A stretch of 64,000 nt of DNA from Lewinellaceae bacterium (GTDB lineage Bacteria > Bacteroidota > Bacteroidia > Chitinophagales > Saprospiraceae). The position numbers and the translations under genes were made by a program. The stretch covers positions 434,001 through 498,000 of the forward strand of contig JACJXZ010000002.1 of assembly GCA_020636375.1 (NCBI GenBank), in the 5' to 3' direction. Under the pieces are notes generated by a model, which saw nothing but the letters and a program-made list of their open reading frames with translations, ran no database searches and was not told the DNA's origin. Positions 58,015 through 64,000 of this stretch are shown here, one piece after another; position 1 is the stretch's first letter; each line of letters opens with the position of its first letter.

Positions 58015-58063
58015 GGTTATATTGTTATATTGTTATATTGTTATATTGTTATATTGTTATATT
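58015..58063. repeat. TTATATTG octamer tract
   Basis: Six perfect tandem copies of TTATATTG/GTTATATT directly after the kinase stop. The same core forms the larger tract at 50.98-51.19 kb. Confidence 0.95.
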
Positions 58064-58094
58064 GGCACTCCGGAAAGTGCGCCGCCCCCCGGCT

Positions 58095-59414
58095 TCAGTT
58101 GCCGCCAAAAGGATGCCGCTGCACCCACTCCTCCCCATTTGGCGACAGCCAGCGGACCAGCGCCGGCAGGGCGCGGTTGAGGACGGGGTTGTTGTGGCGC
58201 ACACAGCAATACATATCAACTGGCTCGGCCCCTACCGAGCTTTTGATCTCCATAGCGGTGCGGGAAAAAACGACCTTTTCCGCGCCCTCCTCCAGGCCGG
58301 TGCGGATCATGTCGTAGAGCATGTTGAGGTAGAGCTGGTACTGGAAGTTTATCTCCGGTTCGAAACCCATGAAATGGGCTTCCAGTTCGGGGGCGTTGCT
58401 GAGCGTGGAACAAAAGCCGACGAGTCTGTCCTTCAAATAGTAGCCGAAGACCCGGAATCTTTCCGGCATAGCTTGTTTCAGGGCAAGGAAATATCCCTTC
58501 GGCAGGATCAGCATGTTGAAATCCGCTTTTCCGGCAATTTCATCGTAAAGGCGGTGCATCTCATCCTGGCAGCGGAACAGGCTTTCCTCATCCAGCTCTC
58601 TGGCCTCCAGCTCTTTCCCTTTTTTGAAAGCCCGCCTGGCCCGCACCCGGTATTTGGATACCATAGCTTCCAGGTAGTCGTCGAAATTGCGCCATTCCGG
58701 GCGCAGCGGCAACACCATATTGGGCTCGAAAGGGAAAGCGGAGAAGCCTTTTTGCTCCAGGCCCTGGAGGCATGGCCCTTTTTCGAGGTCTTTGATCAGG
58801 ATGCCGCCGGCGCGCCAGCCGTCGGCTTCCAGGGAGCGGCTCAGGCGCTGCAGGCCATCGTCGAGCAGAGCCATCGCCTCTTCGGGCGCTACCCGGCCGG
58901 GATCGAAAAAGAAGGCGTGCTGGCCGGTGAACTGGGTGGCGCCGCAGATGATGAGCTTGTAGTTGACGCGGCTGGCGAAAGCCCGCTTTGCCGTTTGCAG
59001 GAGCCGTTCGAAGAAGCCCCCCTCCGGCAACTGCCGCAGGGACTGTATCTGACGCAGCGCCCGGAACTCCATGAGCTGGCAGGCCGCCAGGCCCACTGCT
59101 TTTTTGTTTTTGTAGAACAGGAGGTACGCATAGCCCATGCCCTCCGCCGGCGCCTGTTCCTGCGCCCCCAGGTAGGCGCGGGTCATCATTTGCTGGCCCT
59201 CGGGCAACATCTCGTCCCACAACCGGGGCAGGCTGGTTGCGGAAGGGTGAATAGCCAGTTCAAAACCAGGAACGGACAACGCCCCAGGCGGAGCGGAAAA
59301 AGCCGATGCCGCAGGGGGCAGGCTCGCGTCTTTGGAAGCCGAAGGGGAAAACAAGGACTGAATAGACTGATAGAGAGGGCATTTCTCCGCGTAGTCGACT
59401 GAGGGTTGTTTCAT
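58095..59414 (-). CDS. GNAT/FemAB-like acyltransferase protein
   Basis: The 439-aa product starts MKQPSVDYAEKCPLYQSIQS. An upstream in-frame ATG at 59525 would add residues encoded by a palindromic intergenic element and was rejected. The N-terminal 60 residues are Ser/Ala/Pro-rich and probably disordered. The rest has the two-lobed look of the BioF2-like/FemAB acetyltransferase group: YAYLLFYKNKKAVGLAACQL in the first lobe, SKYRVRARRAFKKGKELEAR, and in the second lobe FGYYLKDRLVGFCSTLSNAP and the family-like KSSVGAEPVDMYCCVRHNNP. The substrate is unknown. It is preceded by a dense set of palindromes that may hold its promoter. Confidence 0.6.
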   Translation of the reverse strand: MKQPSVDYAEKCPLYQSIQSLFSPSASKDASLPPAASAFSAPPGALSVPGFELAIHPSATSLPRLWDEMLPEGQQMMTRAYLGAQEQAPAEGMGYAYLLFYKNKKAVGLAACQLMEFRALRQIQSLRQLPEGGFFERLLQTAKRAFASRVNYKLIICGATQFTGQHAFFFDPGRVAPEEAMALLDDGLQRLSRSLEADGWRAGGILIKDLEKGPCLQGLEQKGFSAFPFEPNMVLPLRPEWRNFDDYLEAMVSKYRVRARRAFKKGKELEARELDEESLFRCQDEMHRLYDEIAGKADFNMLILPKGYFLALKQAMPERFRVFGYYLKDRLVGFCSTLSNAPELEAHFMGFEPEINFQYQLYLNMLYDMIRTGLEEGAEKVVFSRTAMEIKSSVGAEPVDMYCCVRHNNPVLNRALPALVRWLSPNGEEWVQRHPFGGN

Positions 59415-59512
59415 GTGGTGTACCTGGTTTTTGCCTGCTTTTGCAGGTTTGGCAAATATACAAACCAAAAACAGGAACCGAAGTGGAAAGGTTGAAAGCC
59501 ATCCGTTTATTT

Positions 59513-59616
59513 TATACTGACGCACACTTGGTTTTTGCTTTGCAAAAACCAGCGAGGTCAGTATATGCTGACCCGGCCGGTCCTGTAGTCGACAAAACCA
59601 GCCGTGCGTCAGTATA
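59513..59616. repeat. Cluster of nested palindromes upstream of the acyltransferase gene
   Basis: Outer perfect arms TATACTGACGCAC (59513-59525) and GTGCGTCAGTATA (59604-59616) enclose GGTTTTTGC-TTT-GCAAAAACC (59530-59550) and GGTCAG-TATATG-CTGACC (59556-59573). Three perfect hairpins in 104 bp are well above chance and indicate a structured element. Confidence 0.85.
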
Positions 59617-59774
59617 GCTCAGGCCGTAGTCCAAACGCCGGGCGGACGGGCGGCATCCGGCAACCCACTATCCCGGGATGTAACCGAAAAGCGCCCGTCC
59701 TCTCCCGACAGGTGCCAGGATCGGCCGGATAAAAACAGCGAACAGCGAACAGCGAATAGCGAACAGCCCCTCTC

Positions 59775-60407
59775 CTACTCCCCCTTCTTGCCAACCGCCC
59801 ACTTTTCGATCTCCTTCATGGCGTAGTCGCCGTCTTTCCAGCCTTTGGATTCGGCAGTGCCCAGCCCGTCGTAGTACAAAAACCAGTTCTCGATGATGTG
59901 CTTGGCGCCGTCGTAGGTGATGCTGAATTCCTGAAAATCATCCGCTTTCATCACCCGTTTCGCCGGATCAGCCGGCACGGCGATGATCTTGGTATCCTCC
60001 TCGCCCTCGTCGATCAGCATCAGGGCAGCAATCGGCTTGACGGCCATGACCGTTCCCGAGGGCACGGATTCCCCGACTATCAGGACGTCCAGCGCGTCGC
60101 CGTCTCCACCCACCGCCGGGTCCATATAGGTGGAAGGGATGAACCCGTAATTCCCCGGATAGGGTAAAAAGTCGATGATGCGGTCTTTGCCGTTCCGCTG
60201 GTCGACCACGAATTCCTTGTTCTCTTTGTCATACTCTATCTTGTGGTTGGTCCCGGCCGGAATCTCCACAACGACATTGATGCCTTGCTCCACATAGGTC
60301 GGCAGGTATTCATAGTCTTTTGAGGGTTTAGCGGCCTCCTCCCGGCAGCCGCCGATGAAAAGCATGGCCCATAGCAGGAACAGGCCAAAAACAGGTTGTT
60401 TGCTCAT
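59775..60407 (-). CDS. ppa: Inorganic pyrophosphatase, exported lipoprotein form
   Basis: Family I pyrophosphatase of 210 aa. After the start MSKQPVFGLFLLWAMLFIGG comes a lipobox cysteine (FIGGCREEA), so it should be lipid-anchored outside the cytoplasm. The catalytic domain has VVVEIPAGTNHKIEYDKENK, DFLPYPGNYGFIPSTYMDP, the metal-binding GGDGDALDVLIVGES (usually DGDPxD; here Ala replaces Pro), AVKPIAALMLIDEGEEDTKI and HIIENWFLYYDGL. All key Asp, Glu, Lys and Tyr positions appear to be kept. An exported PPase would act on periplasmic pyrophosphate, which is unusual. No operon partner is evident. Confidence 0.92.
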   Translation of the reverse strand: MSKQPVFGLFLLWAMLFIGGCREEAAKPSKDYEYLPTYVEQGINVVVEIPAGTNHKIEYDKENKEFVVDQRNGKDRIIDFLPYPGNYGFIPSTYMDPAVGGDGDALDVLIVGESVPSGTVMAVKPIAALMLIDEGEEDTKIIAVPADPAKRVMKADDFQEFSITYDGAKHIIENWFLYYDGLGTAESKGWKDGDYAMKEIEKWAVGKKGE

Positions 60408-60712
60408 ATTGTAATGGATTTTTTGGTATTCTTACGAAGAAGGGCACCAAAAGATGCAGGTTCCCCCCAAAATGCTTGGCCGAAATACCAACCGGATTGA
60501 TCTTTTTATTTTGACAGCGAAGCTGATGCCCATTACCTTGTCACCGCTTTTTAATAACCGAACGCACTTTTTAGGCACTTCGGCGTTCCGGCATGGCGGC
60601 TGGGGGCACAGTGTCCCCCCTGGCTTAACCGGGGGGTTGCCCTGTGCTAACCGCAATACCATAACACCGGAACACCACAAGGCCTGATTGTTGCGCCCAA
60701 ACTCCATTTCAC
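60408..60712. other. Intergenic region, no gene seen
   Basis: Divergent gap of 305 bp between the pyrophosphatase and the DUF2807 lipoprotein. It contains ACACCGGAACACCACAA-type repeat sequence at 60660-60680 and GC-rich short inverted repeats (GGGGGCACAGTGTCCCCC at 60603). Promoters for both genes are expected here, but no clear TAnnTTTG box with a matching -33 was found. Confidence 0.5.
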
Positions 60713-61453
60713 ATGATAACCAACCGCATTGCCGCCCTTTTTGTGCTTTTCGCCTTGCTGTTCTCTTCCTGCATAACCGATTACGATGGCGGGGGCTCCT
60801 TCTTCGGCCAGGGCATCAAGGGCGAAGGCCCGGTAACCAGCAAAGCTCTGGAACTGAATGGGTTCACGAAGATCAGCCTGGGCACTCCCGGCGAAGTATT
60901 CCTGAGCCAGGGCGAAGCCTACAGCTTTCGGGTCGAAGCTCAGCAGAACATCATCGACAACCTGGAAACCAAAATCAACGGCGAAGAGCTGGAAATTGGT
61001 TTCGACAAATCGGTCCGCTCCTACGAAAGCCTGAAGTTTTACATCACCATGCCCACCCTGGAAGAGGTAAACCTTGCCGGGTCCGGAGACGTGGCCGGAG
61101 AAACGCCCTTCAGCGGGTTGGGCAACTTTGAGGCCAACATCGCCGGCGCCGGCAACGTCAGCCTGAGCCTGGAGGCCCGGGCCGTAAGCCTCAGCATTGC
61201 CGGATCCGGAGACATAGAACTGGACGGTACCGCAGAATCTGTCGAAGTCAATATCATGGGTTCCGGAAGCGTCCGGGCGGAAAGCCTGAGCACCCCCACA
61301 GCCGACATCAACATCGCCGGCTCCGGCGACTGCGCCATCGACGCCACCAAAAAGCTGGACGTAAGCATTGCCGGCTCGGGGGATGTTTACTATCTGGGTT
61401 CGCCGGAGATCAGCAAGAGCATTGCCGGGTCGGGGTCGGTGAAGAAGAAATAG
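60713..61453 (+). CDS. DUF2807 (GIN) lipoprotein
   Basis: The 246-aa product has a lipoprotein signal (RIAALFVLFALLFSSC). The body is a right-handed beta-helix-like GIN domain with repeated strand-turns: FTKISLGTPGEVFLSQGE, VNLAGSGDVAGETPF, NIAGAGNVSLSLEAR, SIAGSGDIELDGTAE, NIMGSGSVRAESLS, NIAGSGDCAIDAT and SIAGSGDVYYLG. Seven GSG(D/S)-type turns are visible. The family is common in Bacteroidota; its role is unknown but the proteins lie in the periplasm or on the surface. It ends in VKKK, typical of the family. It is not clearly in an operon. Confidence 0.92.
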   Translation: MITNRIAALFVLFALLFSSCITDYDGGGSFFGQGIKGEGPVTSKALELNGFTKISLGTPGEVFLSQGEAYSFRVEAQQNIIDNLETKINGEELEIGFDKSVRSYESLKFYITMPTLEEVNLAGSGDVAGETPFSGLGNFEANIAGAGNVSLSLEARAVSLSIAGSGDIELDGTAESVEVNIMGSGSVRAESLSTPTADINIAGSGDCAIDATKKLDVSIAGSGDVYYLGSPEISKSIAGSGSVKKK

Positions 61454-61469
61454 GCGCTGAGCTAGTGCG

Positions 61470-61583
61470 CCGGAGGCTACCCGTCTAAGGTTGGACAGCA
61501 GAAAGGGGAAAGCCGAGCGGAGTCGAGGCCAAGCGTTTGCAGGAGGCATGGAGTGTCCAATCTCAAACGGGTAGCCCCTCCGG
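61470..61583. repeat. Imperfect 28-bp inverted repeat between DUF2807 and M48 genes
   Basis: CCGGAGGCTACCCGTCTAAG then GTTGGACA (61470-61497) is repeated inverted as TGTCCAATCTCAAACGGGTA then GCCCCTCCGG (61554-61583), around a purine-rich loop with GAGCGGAGTCGAGG. It may serve as a bidirectional terminator for the two convergent genes, though no T-run follows. Confidence 0.7.
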
Positions 61584-61611
61584 TACTTCGTTCCAGCTGC
61601 ACCAGCCCCCC

Positions 61612-62088
61612 CTACGGCAAACTCGCCTTAAACGCCTCCCACTCCTGGTCGTTGGAGTCGAAGGCCGTGTCGCAGCCGCGGCGGTCGGCTTCGTCGTTGA
61701 TGTCCGTCACCCGGTTGTCCGGGCTGGGGTGGGTGCTGAGGAACTGAGGGGGCGTGCTGACGCCCATATTGAGCAGGGCCTCGAAGAAGCTGGCGGCACC
61801 GTTGGCGGCGTATTCCGTTTCGCAGAGGTAAATAACGGAGTATTCGTCGGCCTCGGCTTCGTCGTCGCGGCTGAACTTGAGGGTAAGCAGGGAACCCACC
61901 ACGTCGCCCAGCAGGCTTTCGTTATTGCCCACCAGCAGTTCCAGGAGCACCGCCACGCCGTAGGCCTGGGTCAGCTGCCGGGTGGAGTGGCGGCGGTCGG
62001 CATGGGCCATTTCGTGGCCCATCACGCCTACGAAGTCGTCCTTTTCGTCCAGGAATTTGATCAGGCCGGTGTTGGTTGGTATTCTATT
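61612..62088 (-). pseudogene. 5'-truncated M48-family metallopeptidase
   Basis: The fragment encodes TNTGLIKFLDEKDDFVGVMG, the zinc motif HEMAH, DRRHSTRQLTQAYG, the second metal-site glutamate in FSRDDEAEADEYSV, and FLSTHPSPDNRVTDI, the normal end of an M48 peptidase. The first half of the protein, including its signal and the ...YVFT strand before GLIKF, is missing. Directly upstream, in the same frame, is the stop codon of the sulfatase gene. It has therefore been cut by insertion or deletion, and the 5' half is nowhere in the window. Translation from ATG 62025 would give a 137-aa stub. Confidence 0.8.
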
Positions 62089-63372
62089 TTAATCCCTGAT
62101 ATTTAACAGCTCTGCCTCTAATTCTGCTTTGGCATTTTCCTCTTCGTCCGTCAGGGGTGCAGCCAGGAGGTCATTGTTTTCATAAGGGTCATTCACCAGA
62201 TCATACATCTCTTCATTCCCGTTTGCATTGACAATCAGCTTGTATTCCCCATTACTAATAGCCCATGCGTCGTTTGTTCCGTCGTCCATTTCTGAATACT
62301 GAAATGCTCTGTGTGAGGATCCACTGCTTAAAAGCGCCTTAAAACTTTTACTGTCGTGGATTTCAGAAATGCCGGCTCCTGCCAGTTCAGCTATCGTGCA
62401 AAACAGGTCTGTACCACAGATTAAACTGTTCTCTTCGCCTGTCCTGCTCACGCCTTTCCCTGAAATGAACATAGGCACATTTATCCCCCCCTGATACAGG
62501 GTGCCCTTAACCGTATTGCGTGAATATGGAGATTGAGCCACTTGATTAGGCGTTCCGTTGTCTCCCAAAAATATTATGACCGTATTAATCAATTCCTCTT
62601 CGGGTATTCCTGCCAAGAGCCGCCCTATCTGGAAATCCATGGCTTCTATTGCTGCCATATAATAAGGAGTAGGGTCTGCCGCATCCGTATAGCCCGGCAA
62701 GCTTCCTTGCGAATGCATTTCATTTGGCGGGACATGAAATGGAGTATGGGGAGCATTGTATGCTAACCAGAGAAACCAGGGTTTGGACTGGCTGTTAACC
62801 CAATCAATGGACAAATCTGTAAATACTTTTGAGATATATTCCGTTTGAAGGCTACCCGCACCATCTTCTGTCAGCTGCCACTGATAATAATCCTGAACAC
62901 CGCCTCGAATCAAGCCGGCATAATAATCCAATCCGAAAGATTCCGGATTGATGGTTGTGCTTTCGCCCGATAAATGCCATTTGCCAATGATTGCGGTGGC
63001 GTAGGCATTATTTGTCTCTTCGTTAATGTATTTCTGTAAAATCCTTTCCGATTGACCCAATTCATCATTTGCCCACTTTACTCCGGTTCTGTATCCGTAT
63101 TTGCCTGTAATTATTGATGCTCTTGTCGGGGAACAGGTCGGACTAACCCAAAGGTTGTTGAAGGTTAATCCTTGATTTTTTATGTTGTCCAGATTTGGTG
63201 TGCTGGGTTTGACGCTACCCTCAGAAAACCCCGGAGTTGCATCCTTGCCCATGTCGTCAGCGATTATTAAGAGAATATTCGGAGTGTCCGGCGTATCGAT
63301 ATCGATTGGTTCGTCTTCAGTATTGCAACGACAAAAAAGTACTATGAATAAGAGTGGTAACAGATACTTCAT
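62089..63372 (-). CDS. Formylglycine-dependent sulfatase (arylsulfatase family), lipoprotein
   Basis: Hydrolyses sulfate esters, probably on glycans. It has 427 aa, starting MKYLLPLLFIVLFCRCNTED with a lipobox cysteine (C14 or C16); a longer in-frame start at 63438 lacks a signal and was rejected. Metal ligands D39-D40 are in NILLIIADDMGKD, and the cysteine converted to formylglycine is C80 in SPTCSPTRAS (C-x-P-x-R), then TGKYGYRTG. Further marks are IIGKWHLSG, LAYNAPHTPFH and IFLGDNGTPNQ. GC is about 45%, clearly lower than its neighbours. Its stop abuts a truncated M48 gene in the same frame. The gene was probably acquired recently. A separate maturase is needed; none is in the window. Confidence 0.93.
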   Translation of the reverse strand: MKYLLPLLFIVLFCRCNTEDEPIDIDTPDTPNILLIIADDMGKDATPGFSEGSVKPSTPNLDNIKNQGLTFNNLWVSPTCSPTRASIITGKYGYRTGVKWANDELGQSERILQKYINEETNNAYATAIIGKWHLSGESTTINPESFGLDYYAGLIRGGVQDYYQWQLTEDGAGSLQTEYISKVFTDLSIDWVNSQSKPWFLWLAYNAPHTPFHVPPNEMHSQGSLPGYTDAADPTPYYMAAIEAMDFQIGRLLAGIPEEELINTVIIFLGDNGTPNQVAQSPYSRNTVKGTLYQGGINVPMFISGKGVSRTGEENSLICGTDLFCTIAELAGAGISEIHDSKSFKALLSSGSSHRAFQYSEMDDGTNDAWAISNGEYKLIVNANGNEEMYDLVNDPYENNDLLAAPLTDEEENAKAELEAELLNIRD

Positions 63373-63400
63373 ATACTGTTTGGTTTTGATAACTCCTGCT

Positions 63401-63949
63401 CTACCGCCGGTACCGCCGGGAAAACTTCCCCCTGCCACAACACATCCGGAACGGCCGCCCGCTGCCGCACGGGCACTCGCCGGCGATGTCGCCCTGCCTG
63501 GACAGCTCCGGCGACAACTTCATCCCGATCTTGTATTTGAACTGGGCGTACTGGCGCTGAAGGCGCTGGGAATACTCGTCATCCAGGACAGTCCGGATAA
63601 ACGATTCCAGCAACGGCTCGGCATACTCCGACTGCCTGTTGAACTGCGCCAACACCGGCCCTTTCATGGCCTTCACTTCTTCATCCGTCAGCGCGTTGGA
63701 CCATTTGCGATAAAAACTTAACGTCTCCCAGCCATAAGAAATGGTCGCTCCGTGAAATGGCCCGTATTCGGGAGTCACCTGGAGAACGGTGATCAACGCC
63801 CGCCGGCAGTCGCACTTTTTGTCGTTGCAAAACATCGGCAAAAAGGCATAATCCCCATTAGGGATGTCCGGGTCTTTAAAAATGGAAAGCGACCGGGTCT
63901 CTTTCCTGGCAATCTTTTCCAGCTCTTCGTGGAACGCTTTAAAATACAT
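63401..63949 (-). CDS. SEC-C motif protein
   Basis: The 182-aa product starts MYFKAFHEELEKIARKETRS at ATG 63949; a GTG at 63985 would add 12 residues. The middle contains FCNDKKCDCRRALITVLQVT and GWETLSFYRKWSNALTDEEV. The last 25 residues (GECPCGSGRPFRMCCGRG) are a SEC-C zinc motif (CxCxSGx8CC/H) as at the end of SecA, but the rest is unrelated to SecA. Its role is unknown; such proteins may bind nucleic acid or protein through the zinc knuckle. It is upstream of the sulfatase on the same strand (29 bp gap) but much richer in GC, so the two were brought together by insertion. Confidence 0.8.
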   Translation of the reverse strand: MYFKAFHEELEKIARKETRSLSIFKDPDIPNGDYAFLPMFCNDKKCDCRRALITVLQVTPEYGPFHGATISYGWETLSFYRKWSNALTDEEVKAMKGPVLAQFNRQSEYAEPLLESFIRTVLDDEYSQRLQRQYAQFKYKIGMKLSPELSRQGDIAGECPCGSGRPFRMCCGRGKFSRRYRR

Positions 63950-64000
63950 ACTCGTTTTTTTATGATCCACTGCAATCCTGTTCACCCTGTGAAATAATCA

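Overview
The window reads as the chromosome of a GC-rich member of the Bacteroidota, most like the marine Saprospiria (Lewinella / Phaeodactylibacter type). The signs are proteins ending in type IX secretion sorting domains (both type A and the gliding-motility-associated type B), a SusC/RagA-like outer-membrane barrel with a carboxypeptidase-regulatory N-terminus, few Shine-Dalgarno sequences, TAnnTTTG-type promoter boxes, a V-type rotary ATPase operon, and intergenic gaps full of short tandem repeats and large palindromes. No rRNA, tRNA or CRISPR array was recognised. All identifications come from reading the sequence; no database search was run.

Layout. 0-11 kb: a V/A-type ATPase operon (E, DUF2764, A, B, D, I, K) whose proteolipid keeps the known Na+ ligands, flanked by three universal stress protein genes. 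11-16 kb: an outer-membrane barrel protein, a small unknown and a TPR-like protein. 16-22 kb: polyhydroxyalkanoate (PHA) metabolism, with an SDR reductase, thiolase, phasin, a PhaE-like subunit fused to a C-terminal helix-hairpin-helix, and a class III PhaC synthase; the acetoacetyl-CoA reductase phaB lies apart at 47.4-48.2 kb. 22-27 kb: surface or secreted proteins, including a large collagen-like protein.

27-33 kb: two overlapping genes encode a CHAT (caspase-like) protease and a membrane-anchored nSTAND NTPase with a WD40 propeller, the architecture of NTP-dependent conflict or cell-death systems. 36-47 kb: a mosaic accessory region packed against recD2. It holds a barnase-type RNase with a barstar-type inhibitor, a complete RloA/RloB pair (AbiL-like anti-phage), a second RloA beside an RloB pseudogene that has lost its active-site core, a low-GC gene pair with a possible nuclease, three copies of one small-gene cassette in different states of decay, and a second copy of the 3' end of recD2. 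This is the part most likely to hold undescribed biology.

47-64 kb: phaB, a sodium/solute symporter fused to an alpha/beta-hydrolase, a DUF6794 protein, a KAS III (FabH-like) enzyme, a response regulator with a propeller-type histidine kinase, an acyltransferase-like protein, an exported pyrophosphatase, a DUF2807 lipoprotein, and a sulfatase that seems to have landed in an M48 peptidase gene and removed its 5' half.

Intergenic DNA is itself notable. At least two dispersed repeat families (35.6/42.7 kb and 33.0/51.3 kb), about ten sets of 8-20 bp tandem units and many long palindromes fill the gaps between genes.
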